From Euryarchaeota archaeon UBA558 (GTDB lineage Archaea > Thermoplasmatota > Poseidoniia > Poseidoniales > Thalassarchaeaceae), in NCBI GenBank assembly GCA_002507175.1, contig DAZE01000016.1, forward strand, positions 39,243-103,242: 64,000 nucleotides of DNA, read 5' to 3'. Positions 17,577 through 25,566 of the stretch are shown piece by piece (position 1 is the first letter of the stretch; every line of letters begins with the position of its first letter). The position numbers and the translations under genes were made by a program. Below the pieces are notes generated by a model that saw only the letters and a list, made by a program, of their open reading frames with translations, did no database searches and was not told where the DNA came from.

Positions 17577-18185
17577 CTAGGGTGGCGTGAGTCTCCAAAG
17601 GGTTGCATCAGTACTCATTCTCCTTTTTTTGTGATGAGGGTAAATAGCACCCAAATCAAAAGGCGAGGATAGTAATTTCTGAACATGCCAGCTTGACCTT
17701 AGGAACTCCGCCTCCAGATGCTTTGCACTGCTGGAATGCAAAATATAGGTGGGAAGGCACAGACTCTTGATCGATTCAATGAAATTTGAGTCAGCACCTT
17801 GTTTTTGTTTCCCCCAAGGCGGGTTGCACAGCACAAGGTCTGCATCTATGTTCCCTACATCTCTGATTTTCTTGCACATCGGCACGACTTTCTCCTCAAG
17901 GCCGAGCGACTTTGCGTTCTCAAGCATAATGTCGATTGCATCAATATCGACATCCACCATAGTCGCACTTGAGGCACCAAAAATCAGAGCGCCTAAACCT
18001 AGCACACCTGTTCCACAACCCAAATCCAACACCTTGGATCCTTGCTCTAGGTCGCCCAGCTGGGCTGTCATGAGAATCCATCTTGCCGCAAGATCGCCCG
18101 GGGTAGTATACTGTTCTAGCTCAATTTTAGGGTTATTGAAGCCATTGAGTTTGGAAATCTCGATTGCGAGATGCTTGAGCTTCAT
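17577..18185 (-). CDS. METTL5-like adenine N6-methyltransferase
   Basis: A protein of about 202 residues with a Rossmann methyltransferase fold. It carries the family's LEQYTTPGDLAAR segment, SAM motif LDLGCGTGVLGLGAL and catalytic NPPW (NPPWGKQKQ), which marks an N6-adenine or glutamine methyltransferase. METTL5 relatives make m6A in small-subunit rRNA. The ATG at 18185 (MKLKHLAIEISKL) matches relatives; the open frame extends to 18224. A TTTATT-like element lies upstream. It is first in a minus-strand set with csl4 and the radical SAM gene, which suggests an RNA-processing operon. Confidence 0.82.
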   Translation of the reverse strand: MKLKHLAIEISKLNGFNNPKIELEQYTTPGDLAARWILMTAQLGDLEQGSKVLDLGCGTGVLGLGALIFGASSATMVDVDIDAIDIMLENAKSLGLEEKVVPMCKKIRDVGNIDADLVLCNPPWGKQKQGADSNFIESIKSLCLPTYILHSSSAKHLEAEFLRSSWHVQKLLSSPFDLGAIYPHHKKRRMSTDATLWRLTPP

Positions 18186-18245
18186 GTCGACCGCCGTGCC
18201 TGCCCTAAATTCATACCTTTGCAATAAATTCCATCAGTCTACTTC

Positions 18246-18253
18246 TTTATTTA
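18246..18253 (+). promoter_or_regulatory. Putative TATA box for rmuC
   Basis: TTTATTTA lies 22 bases upstream of the GTG at 18275, the spacing expected for a leaderless archaeal transcript. It sits in the divergent gap with the METTL5-like gene. Confidence 0.45.
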
Positions 18254-18274
18254 CCTAGAATCCAAGGGTGAGGC

Positions 18275-19486
18275 GTGGAATTGGTTAGTATTGTACTTCT
18301 CGTCGCGGGGTTGCTGACAGGTGGGGCCATAGGTTGGCTACTCGCCAGCCAAAAAATGGGTAAAGAGATTATCCGCTCAGAAGAACGCATGAAGGCTCAA
18401 GCCGAATCGGAATCAAAGTTGAAGGCTGAAATAGAGGCCATGGCAGTGGACATCGGCAGGAAGAATTCAGATGATTTTCTCAGACTTGCTACCGAGAGAT
18501 TAGGGAATGTGCAGACATCGGCGGAGAAGGATATTGAAGCAAGAACCAAGGCTGTCGAAGATCTAATTTCCCCGATAAGGAAGCAACTTGAAGATTTAGA
18601 GAGGGCTACGAGTGAAATGGAAAAAAATCGCGAGGGGGCCTACCAGGGCTTGAAGAGAACGGTTGAGGGTTTGCATAGAGAGACTGTCGGACTCAGGGAC
18701 ACGAGCGTCCAACTCTCCACGGCATTGAGGGGTTCAAATCAAGCACGGGGTAAATGGGGGCAGATGGCCCTGAAAAACATCGCGGAGTCGGCAGGGATGG
18801 TGGAACACTGCGACTTCGATGTCGAGGACACTTTGGTTTCGGGGAGAGGGGGGTCTAGGGTTGACATGATCGCTAGGATACCCGGGGGAGGCAAGATTCC
18901 TGTGGATGCGAAAGTCCCTCTGGCCTCCTATTGGGATGCATTGGAGGCCCAGGATTTTGATCTTAGGTCTGGATTGATGAAGGAACATGCCAAGGCAGTG
19001 AAGAAGCACATCGATGAGCTATGCAACAGGAATTATTCTGATCTTGTTGATGGCGCAGACTTCACTGTTATGTTCATTCCTGCCGAGCCAATACTATCAG
19101 CAGCATTCGAGATAAATCCGAGTCTGCAAGAGTACGCTTTCAAGAACCACATCCTCATTGCCACGCCTGTCACCTTGATCGCCTTGTTGAGGACTGTGGG
19201 GATTTACTGGCAACAACAATCATCTGTAGACAACTCCAGAGAGATTCTGGAAAGTGCGAAGGAGTTCTACGATCGCGCGGCGAAATTTGGGCAGGACCTC
19301 GGAAGGGTGGGCAATGGTTTGACTACTGCTCTGAATGCTTACAACGAGGCGGTTGGCTCCTACGGTAATGTGATTCCATCCGGAAAGAGGTTGGAAGCAT
19401 TGAGGGTCGCAGATGGTTCATCCCGGAAGCTCCCTGATATTCGTGAAATAGAAAAATCTGTCCGTAATGATGTAAAAAAGGCATGA
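18275..19486 (+). CDS. rmuC: RmuC family DNA recombination protein
   Basis: A 403-residue protein with an N-terminal transmembrane segment (about 4-24), a coiled-coil region (30-140, rich in Glu, Lys and Ala) and a C-terminal RmuC nuclease-like domain (about 150-360). Domain marks include ARGKWGQMALKNIAE, RVDMIARIPGGGKIPVDAKVPL and LIATPVTLIALLRTV. RmuC proteins limit recombination at inverted repeats in bacteria and are predicted restriction-fold nucleases. The start is GTG. Its stop overlaps the next gene by 4 bases (ATGA), implying translational coupling. Confidence 0.85.
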   Translation: MELVSIVLLVAGLLTGGAIGWLLASQKMGKEIIRSEERMKAQAESESKLKAEIEAMAVDIGRKNSDDFLRLATERLGNVQTSAEKDIEARTKAVEDLISPIRKQLEDLERATSEMEKNREGAYQGLKRTVEGLHRETVGLRDTSVQLSTALRGSNQARGKWGQMALKNIAESAGMVEHCDFDVEDTLVSGRGGSRVDMIARIPGGGKIPVDAKVPLASYWDALEAQDFDLRSGLMKEHAKAVKKHIDELCNRNYSDLVDGADFTVMFIPAEPILSAAFEINPSLQEYAFKNHILIATPVTLIALLRTVGIYWQQQSSVDNSREILESAKEFYDRAAKFGQDLGRVGNGLTTALNAYNEAVGSYGNVIPSGKRLEALRVADGSSRKLPDIREIEKSVRNDVKKA

Positions 19487-20082
19487 GTGATCATATGTTA
19501 CCAATAGAATGGGAGGCAGGGAGATTCCACAATGTCATCGACCTTCCTGAGGAGTACGAAGTACGAGATCTCACGACGGGAGTCTATCAGCCCTCAGAAT
19601 TTGAATACGATATTGGCAAGTATGATGAGAATAGGCCTGGGGTTTACAATACCGACTTATTTCAGGGAACTAGGACGCTGCACGTCGGCTTAGATATCGG
19701 TGCGCCAGTCAATACCCCATGCATGTCATTCGATCATGGTGAGATTGCTTACTTTGGTTACAATCCATCAGAAGGTGATTACGGACATGTTGTCGTCACA
19801 AAACACGAACTTCAGGGAAAGCCCCTGTGGGCGCTGTATGGCCATTTGAGTTCCAGGTCGATACTTGGGAAGCGAAAGGGCCAGAAGGTCGATCGTGGAG
19901 AGATTGTTGGCTGGATAGGGGGAAAAGAGGAAAACGGAGGATGGGAGCCCCACTTGCATTTTCAATTGTCATGGTCCGACCCCATGACCCACGACATGCC
20001 GGGTGTCGTGGACCCAAAAGACAGGTCTGAAGCACTGGCCAGATATCCAGATCCAAGGATAGTTCTTGGGCCGATATACTAG
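19483..20082 (+). CDS. M23 (LytM) family metallopeptidase-like protein, no signal peptide
   Basis: A 199-residue M23 fold. Zinc and catalytic residues are present: His67 and Asp71 (HVGLDIGAP), His121 (YGHLS), His157 and His159 (HLHF). There is no signal peptide, so the protein is probably cytosolic. Archaea lack murein, so a cell-wall role is unlikely. The motifs GTRTLHVGLDIGAP and GGWEPHLHFQ resemble the M23 domain found fused to class III aminotransferases in some bacteria, where the role is metabolic and unclear. It is coupled to rmuC by an ATGA overlap and converges on the isomerase gene, sharing 4 bases. Confidence 0.8.
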   Translation: MSDHMLPIEWEAGRFHNVIDLPEEYEVRDLTTGVYQPSEFEYDIGKYDENRPGVYNTDLFQGTRTLHVGLDIGAPVNTPCMSFDHGEIAYFGYNPSEGDYGHVVVTKHELQGKPLWALYGHLSSRSILGKRKGQKVDRGEIVGWIGGKEENGGWEPHLHFQLSWSDPMTHDMPGVVDPKDRSEALARYPDPRIVLGPIY

Positions 20083-21110
20083 ATTTTCTCGAGATGATCT
20101 TTCAACGCGGGGATGGCTGTCATTTCAGAGGGGTCAACCCCAATCGATACCGCAAGCACAATCGTGATCCAATCAGTGATATGAGAAAGATATAGCATCT
20201 GTTCGACAAGAGATACGCCCTCGCCCTTCAAGACCAAGCGGTCAGAGAAGTTGGCCTCGTTCTGAAACCAATCAATCCTTGCACTGGTTCTCGCCTCTTC
20301 GTAGTCTGACCTGATTAGTACCAAAGCTTGAGATTTACCAGAATCCTCTGTCCATGGGATAATCTCATTGTGGTTCATCTCGGGAACCTCAGAACACCTT
20401 GCAAACAAGTTAGAGTTCTCATTTAGTTGACAAGAGAACCTGCTAGCAACACATCCCATGATGCTTGGGGCCACGATTCCAATCTCAGATTTTGAGATGT
20501 GTCGAGCAGCATCCACAGCCTTGGTGCCGACCAATGGGTCCCACTCCTCTGCCGAAGATCTCAATCTGGCAATCATCTCCTCCAATTCTTGATTGCTTGG
20601 TGCAGGCAAAAGACCCATGCACCAGAACAGAGAAAGTTGTGTGCCGAACAGATGTCCAAATGCAGATCTAGGCATCTGCCCACCCGGGACTCCTATGTGC
20701 ACTGAATTTTCCGATTCCTTCAGAAGATCCTCCAATCTTCCTCCTGATGAGATTCCGACAACGCTTCCTCCCTCCCTCAAGGCCATTTCTACGCTGGATA
20801 TCGTCTCCTCAGTGTTGCCTGAGTATGAAGTCGCGATCACAAGCCACTCGGGCCCCCACCATGATGGGAGCCCATAGTCCCTCCAATAGTGGACGGGGAG
20901 GCCTGCAGCCTTGCTTGAGATGGTCGACAAGTAAGTTCCGCCGGCCCCAGAGCCGCCCATGCCTACGCATAGTACGCCGTGCCAATCATTTTCTTCGATC
21001 ATGCCGAAGTCTCTTTGAAAGGCAGATTCGAGGTCATCGAAGAATCTTCTAGTCCAGCCAGCCATGTCGCTCTTGTCGAATTTATCAAGTAATTCTTCGT
21101 ATTCACTCAT
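20079..21110 (-). CDS. Bifunctional phosphoglucose/phosphomannose isomerase
   Basis: A 343-residue SIS-domain isomerase interconverting glucose-6-P or mannose-6-P with fructose-6-P. Family marks are GMGGSGAGG (about 50), SYSGNTEET (about 95), PRSAFGHL, and PEMNHNEI with the catalytic Glu and His; the C-terminal HITDW segment is also typical. Length fits the archaeal PGI/PMI family. The start ATG overlaps the nmd3 stop by 4 bases (ATGA). It is the last gene of the minus-strand ccm-nmd3 set. Confidence 0.87.
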   Translation of the reverse strand: MSEYEELLDKFDKSDMAGWTRRFFDDLESAFQRDFGMIEENDWHGVLCVGMGGSGAGGTYLSTISSKAAGLPVHYWRDYGLPSWWGPEWLVIATSYSGNTEETISSVEMALREGGSVVGISSGGRLEDLLKESENSVHIGVPGGQMPRSAFGHLFGTQLSLFWCMGLLPAPSNQELEEMIARLRSSAEEWDPLVGTKAVDAARHISKSEIGIVAPSIMGCVASRFSCQLNENSNLFARCSEVPEMNHNEIIPWTEDSGKSQALVLIRSDYEEARTSARIDWFQNEANFSDRLVLKGEGVSLVEQMLYLSHITDWITIVLAVSIGVDPSEMTAIPALKDHLEKI

Positions 21111-22162
21111 TTGAAATCACCTTTGTTCAATGCGTAGGGTATTGCTGTCCATGTATGATCAATTAGGCCAATCGTCAATGTTTCTTCTCCACCATAGTCA
21201 AAGGGCAACGCCACGGTATTCAATTTCCACTCATCTGGAATCATTACCTCGGCTGCTGATCCATCCTTGTCTAGGATTTGAACCTCGATCTGATCATTCG
21301 CGGAACAAATAACCGAGGATTTTTGCATATCTCTCCACGTTCTCCCTGTGCGTTGATTATTCTTCATGGATCCAAGGATTGGGCCATCTTTTTGCCAACC
21401 CACGACCACCCAATTCTCCTCGCGATGCCTCATTACATCCCCGATTGAAAAGGCAGGCTTCCTGTAAGATAATGTCAGCCTGGTAACCTCTGCGCCGTCC
21501 TTCACCCCTATGACCGTGGACGTTTCTTTTGATGTTCCACCAAAGCGGTTTATCAGTTTCCTGGACCACATTCTGGCCATTGATTTTGAGCCCAACTGAA
21601 GATCCCATCCTCCCTGTACCGGGCCTTCCTTGGTGACAAAAAACATTGGATCGTCAACAGTATCCAGTATCATTTCATCTAAGGTTGCTCTGATTGATGA
21701 CAGCTCCTGACTATCTAGTCTCCTTCCCGTAGAGCGAATTTGAAATTCTGCCTCGAAATAAGCCCCATCTTTTCTGGAGCATGTCTGACACACAACATCG
21801 CTTGTCTGCAATAGGGTTTCATGGGAGTCCTGGAATGCCAGTCCGTGCAAATTTGCAGTCACTTGGATTTGGATCCTAGAGGACCTGTCATCTATTATTT
21901 CGACTGATAGTCCCACGTCAACGTCTTCTGCATCCTCGATGACAACTAGATTTTCTTTCACCCTCTGTTCTGCTATCGAAAGTTCATCTCCATCGCTCCA
22001 ACCCTTCCCCATTTGATACAGCCTGCATTTGGAGCAACGAGATTGTTGTAGCCTATCAGGGATCATGGAAAGCTCTGTCCTGCTTCTCAAGCAAGCCTCG
22101 CAAATGCGGCCCTTGAAGATTGGAGGGGGGGCGGCGCAGACTATGCAGAATTCCTGTGTCAT
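21107..22162 (-). CDS. NMD3 family ribosome biogenesis protein
   Basis: A protein of about 351 residues matching archaeal NMD3, homologue of the eukaryotic 60S export adaptor. The N-terminus carries paired zinc-binding CxxC motifs (FCIVC, ICEAC, CSKC), with another pair in VVCQTCSRKDGAYFEAEFQIR. The middle is the beta-rich NMD3 OB-like domain. The role is presumably large-subunit maturation or ribosome binding. GTG at 22165 and ATG at 22162 are adjacent starts. It lies 13 bases after the ccmD-like gene. Confidence 0.82.
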   Translation of the reverse strand: MTQEFCIVCAAPPPIFKGRICEACLRSRTELSMIPDRLQQSRCSKCRLYQMGKGWSDGDELSIAEQRVKENLVVIEDAEDVDVGLSVEIIDDRSSRIQIQVTANLHGLAFQDSHETLLQTSDVVCQTCSRKDGAYFEAEFQIRSTGRRLDSQELSSIRATLDEMILDTVDDPMFFVTKEGPVQGGWDLQLGSKSMARMWSRKLINRFGGTSKETSTVIGVKDGAEVTRLTLSYRKPAFSIGDVMRHREENWVVVGWQKDGPILGSMKNNQRTGRTWRDMQKSSVICSANDQIEVQILDKDGSAAEVMIPDEWKLNTVALPFDYGGEETLTIGLIDHTWTAIPYALNKGDFK

Positions 22163-22174
22163 CACAACCCACCG

Positions 22175-22321
22175 TCAGTTGGGAGGGGGTGTTTGGACTT
22201 CAATGGTGCTGGCCACTGCCTTTTCGAGAGAGCGGTGTCTGGAAATTAACCATCTGCCATAAACAAAGAGTGATCCGATCATGATAGAGTAGGCCAAAGC
22301 CAAATGATAAATGCCTGACAT
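22175..22321 (-). CDS. ccmD: CcmD-like small membrane protein
   Basis: A 48-residue frame starting at the ATG whose first base overlaps the ccmC stop (TGATG). It encodes one membrane helix (HLALAYSIMIGSLFVYGRW, about residues 6-24) followed by a short basic-polar tail with RWLISRHRSLEKA and a proline-rich end. Size, single helix, basic residues just after the helix and position directly after ccmC match CcmD, which helps release heme-loaded CcmE. Sequence identity is weak, as is normal for CcmD, so the name rests on context. Confidence 0.72.
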   Translation of the reverse strand: MSGIYHLALAYSIMIGSLFVYGRWLISRHRSLEKAVASTIEVQTPPPN

Positions 22322-23064
22322 CAACCAACCTCCTCGGCCAGATCTAACTTTTTGAGTTCCCTCTCTAGGTCGGCCTCTTTGGCGTACAAATGATTGGAGA
22401 GCATGACGAAGCCGACGAACAGAAACGTCATAGATATGAACCCAGATAGTAGGATAGTTCGAATTACTGGGTCCAAGCCGGAACTTTCCGATTCGACTAT
22501 CACGATCCCTGGGTGCCTCTTCTGATAGAGGGTAGTAGCTACAGCGGTAATTGGGACCAACATGAATCCAAAGAGTCCTACTGAAGCGATCGTATCTCTT
22601 GTTGCGTCGTCATCAAACTGAGACCTCCTTGCCATCACAATGAATAGGGCGACGGCCGTAAGCATGGCGAATGTGTTCAATCTGAGATCGGCCCAATCCC
22701 ACGGAACCCCCCATTCCGCCATGCCCCAAATTGGGCCGGACGTTATCACTCCAAAACCAAAAAGAAGGCCTAGATCTGAGCCTGTCTGTACCAGCCTCCA
22801 TGAGGGCTCAGACCGGCGCAGGTACCACCCCAAAGATCCGATAAACAACACGATGAAAGCAAGGAAGGAAGTCCATGCAAAGGGAACATGGAGGAATATG
22901 ATTCGATATGCTTCGGGGGCCCTCCACTGACTGGGGTTAACGTCTGGAGCCAAAAAAATGCCTAAAACAGCTGATATGATTACCCCGATCGAGCCCATCA
23001 CTATACAGGCGATTGCCATGGATCTCGGATGCCTCATGAGTGGCTCCAAGAGATCATCATGCAT
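22321..23064 (-). CDS. ccmC: Heme exporter CcmC
   Basis: A 247-residue six-helix membrane protein of the heme-handling family. It shows FLHVPFAW (heme-ligand His) and the tryptophan-rich signature GPIWGMAEWGVPWDWADLR, followed by the second half with TTLYQKRHPGIV, where CcmC has its second His. CcmC loads heme onto CcmE for cytochrome c maturation. It lies 12 bases downstream of the fused ccmAB and overlaps the ccmD-like gene. ccmE, ccmF and ccmH are not in this window. Confidence 0.9.
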   Translation of the reverse strand: MHDDLLEPLMRHPRSMAIACIVMGSIGVIISAVLGIFLAPDVNPSQWRAPEAYRIIFLHVPFAWTSFLAFIVLFIGSLGWYLRRSEPSWRLVQTGSDLGLLFGFGVITSGPIWGMAEWGVPWDWADLRLNTFAMLTAVALFIVMARRSQFDDDATRDTIASVGLFGFMLVPITAVATTLYQKRHPGIVIVESESSGLDPVIRTILLSGFISMTFLFVGFVMLSNHLYAKEADLERELKKLDLAEEVG

Positions 23065-23076
23065 GAATCAATGCAT

Positions 23077-24480
23077 TTAGTCTGAGGGGATCAAAACAGA
23101 TGATGCCCATATGCATGCCGAAATTATGCTTGAGGTAATGATTAGGCCCAATGGTGTGTCGAATCCCAATTTGACGCTCATACCATCTTGCAGAATCAAT
23201 GATGTCGCATCTACCAACATTAAGAAAGGCCATACCATTATCGCCATCATCAACGAAGCGGCAACTGCCCCTCTTCTTCTCAGACTTGCGACCAATAGAT
23301 GTATTCCAGTTGCTGCAACACTGATGTCAACGATCGCTAGAGCCGGTAGCCATATCCAGAACTTGGCATCAGGGTCTACGTCCAGGGTGCCGATTGAAAT
23401 GATGACGAATGTGAGATACGTCAAAGGCAGGGGCAGGAGCCATGAAGACCCCACTACAGAGGCCGCCGGTCGCATAGACCTTCCCATGTGAGCTCTCCAC
23501 CAGTCCCCTGAACGTCCTTCATTTAGCCTGTCTATCAGGGCAGGCCGGACCATCGCTGAGATAAATGCTGGCAGCAAGAGGCAGAACGAGACGGAAAACA
23601 GCCCATCTGAAGCTACGAAATCCGCCCCTACTGATCCAATCAAAAGAATGGCAATTATGGAGGGTACCAGCCTATGAATTGTGTCAATCGGATTTTTCCA
23701 CTCAAGCGATATTCCCCAGCGACAAAATTCTGAGACGCGATCGTTGTTGTGTCTTCGAATTAAGATCCCTCCAGAATCAGATTCTGGAGGTTCTCCAGTG
23801 ACAAATATTGTTTGATCTTGGATTCTAATTAGGCGGTCTGCAACATTCATGAGGCTCTGGTCATGGGTGGCGATGACCACTGTATGTCCAAGTGATCGGA
23901 GGTTCTCGATTGCGTATCTCAGAAGTTTTTGTGATGTCTCATCCATTCCCTCGCTGGGTTCATCTAACATCACCAAGCCTTGTTTTTCTGATTTCAGAGC
24001 AGGGATCAGAGCGGATAACACCGAAACTCTTCTTCTCAGTCCGTTTGAGAGAGTCGCCAGCCTGTCCCCAGACCTATGGAGAATGGACCATTCCGCCATA
24101 ATTTGTTTGATTTCCTCGTCATTTGCTTCTGTTCCAGCAACCAAAGTTGCCATTTTCAACCGTCCTATGACTGTCTCGTCAAGACATGCACCATCTGATT
24201 GCAGGGCGATTGAGAGGCCCGGCAAGGGCGTCCTTCTTCCTTTCGAGTCAGCCACAACGATATCCTTGCCATCGAGAGCTGGCCCCATGATTTCCCCCTC
24301 CCTGAGGGGATGCAGCCCAGCCAGTGTTTCTAAGAGAGTAGACTTGCCAGACCCATTGTCTCCAACTATGCAAACAACTTCAGATTCATTGATTCTGAGG
24401 TCCAATTCTCGCAAGACAGTTTTAGAGCCCCTCCGCACAGTGCATCCGACCATCCGGATCAATGCTCGGGCCACGTGCAT
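23077..24480 (-). CDS. ccmAB: CcmA-CcmB fusion, heme ABC exporter
   Basis: A 467-residue fusion. Residues about 1-230 are an ABC ATPase with Walker A GDNGSGKST, signature LSNGLRRRVSV, Walker B LVMLDEPSEG and the H-loop ATHD. Residues about 255-467 hold six membrane helices matching CcmB in size and place. In most organisms CcmA and CcmB are separate chains that couple ATP use to release of heme-CcmE. Position before ccmC supports the assignment. The ATG at 24480 faces the rhomboid gene across 85 bases. Confidence 0.83.
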   Translation of the reverse strand: MHVARALIRMVGCTVRRGSKTVLRELDLRINESEVVCIVGDNGSGKSTLLETLAGLHPLREGEIMGPALDGKDIVVADSKGRRTPLPGLSIALQSDGACLDETVIGRLKMATLVAGTEANDEEIKQIMAEWSILHRSGDRLATLSNGLRRRVSVLSALIPALKSEKQGLVMLDEPSEGMDETSQKLLRYAIENLRSLGHTVVIATHDQSLMNVADRLIRIQDQTIFVTGEPPESDSGGILIRRHNNDRVSEFCRWGISLEWKNPIDTIHRLVPSIIAILLIGSVGADFVASDGLFSVSFCLLLPAFISAMVRPALIDRLNEGRSGDWWRAHMGRSMRPAASVVGSSWLLPLPLTYLTFVIISIGTLDVDPDAKFWIWLPALAIVDISVAATGIHLLVASLRRRGAVAASLMMAIMVWPFLMLVDATSLILQDGMSVKLGFDTPLGLIITSSIISACIWASSVLIPSD

Positions 24481-24565
24481 ACGACAGGGCAGTATCCTTT
24501 CAGTTCACCGCACACAGCCGGAGGGGCTATTCGCAGGGGCTATCTCCCCAGCACAAGGGATTGTC

Positions 24566-25552
24566 GTGGAGATCCTATGGTCGGACTTATCTGGCGGTGA
24601 CTATCTAGTCCTAATATTCCTGCTTTCATGCTCGTTGGGGCCGTATATTTACGCTATCCTGTCTGATGTTAGCATATCATTAGCGACAGTCCTTTCCTTG
24701 CTCTTGGTCACATTTGCCCAAGAGGCGATTCGCGTTTTCGGAATTGCCTTCCAGCCGTTTGCCTTCCTATCATTGATCCCCCTGATTTCTGATGACCCCA
24801 CGCTCGCTCACAGGTGGATAACCGCTGCTTGGTTGCATTCAGGTTGGATACATGTCCTGGGAAACATACTCGTGATTGCCCTTGTGGGAGTCCCTCTAGA
24901 GCAGAAACTAGGCCCAAGAAGATGGATGATTATCTACGTTCTTGGACTACTTGCAGGGAATTTGACATGGGTGCTCACCCATGCAGACGATCCAAGGCCC
25001 ACAGTTGGTGCCAGTGGGGCCGCATTTGGATTGTTAGGGGCTTACATGGCATGCTGGCCTAGGGACGAGATAGAATTCCCGTTGTTGTTTCTGATACGGG
25101 CTTGGCCCGTTTGGGTAATCTGCCTAGTAAGAATCGGTCTAGAGGTTTACATGGTTTTCGACCTATCTATGCAGGATCGCCCTTCCAACGTAGCACATCT
25201 AGCACACCTGGGAGGCTTCTTCGGGGCATACATTGTGTCAAGGCCAATTGCCAGAACAGGCGATGTCCCCTTGGAGGATGAAATCGGAGATGAAGTAGCA
25301 GTGGGCATGAAAGAAATTGGGGCAGACCCATGGATGCTGGCGGGAGTCGAGGCTCCACCTCCGGTAAAGAGGATCCTGCATCGATTGAGGGAAGAGGGGG
25401 ATGAAGAAGAAACTCGACGTGCTTGGATTGAGGAGCTCGCAGACAACGCAATCTGCCCGATCTGCGGAGGAGGATTAACAGCCCTCTCGAATCGTTCAGG
25501 GGACTATTACGTGACTTGCTCATCAGACCATAAGCATATTTCATGGCCTTGA
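24566..25552 (+). CDS. Rhomboid family intramembrane serine protease with C-terminal extension
   Basis: A protein of about 328 residues with 6-7 membrane helices. The nucleophile lies in VGASGAAFGLLG, the catalytic His in AHLAHLGGFFGAY, and the family HSGWIHVLGN (His and Asn) precedes them. A cytosolic tail of about 110 residues ends in a zinc-knuckle-like CPICGG plus a later Cys. The frame is open far upstream, antisense to ccmAB, but the GTG at 24566 is the first plausible start outside that gene and places the first helix at residue 10. The substrate is unknown. rqcH follows after 14 bases. Confidence 0.83.
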   Translation: MEILWSDLSGGDYLVLIFLLSCSLGPYIYAILSDVSISLATVLSLLLVTFAQEAIRVFGIAFQPFAFLSLIPLISDDPTLAHRWITAAWLHSGWIHVLGNILVIALVGVPLEQKLGPRRWMIIYVLGLLAGNLTWVLTHADDPRPTVGASGAAFGLLGAYMACWPRDEIEFPLLFLIRAWPVWVICLVRIGLEVYMVFDLSMQDRPSNVAHLAHLGGFFGAYIVSRPIARTGDVPLEDEIGDEVAVGMKEIGADPWMLAGVEAPPPVKRILHRLREEGDEEETRRAWIEELADNAICPICGGGLTALSNRSGDYYVTCSSDHKHISWP

Positions 25553-25566
25553 GGGAGTGATGACAC

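Noticed and set aside
17531..17608. Longer N-terminus for csl4
   Set aside because: It would overlap the METTL5-like gene by 32 bases and adds residues not found in Csl4; the ATG at 17530 fits the family.
23849..24565. Long plus-strand open frame upstream of and joined to the rhomboid gene
   Set aside because: It lies antisense to the well-supported ccmAB ATPase domain and has low-complexity, non-domain sequence; the rhomboid family match begins only after 24566.
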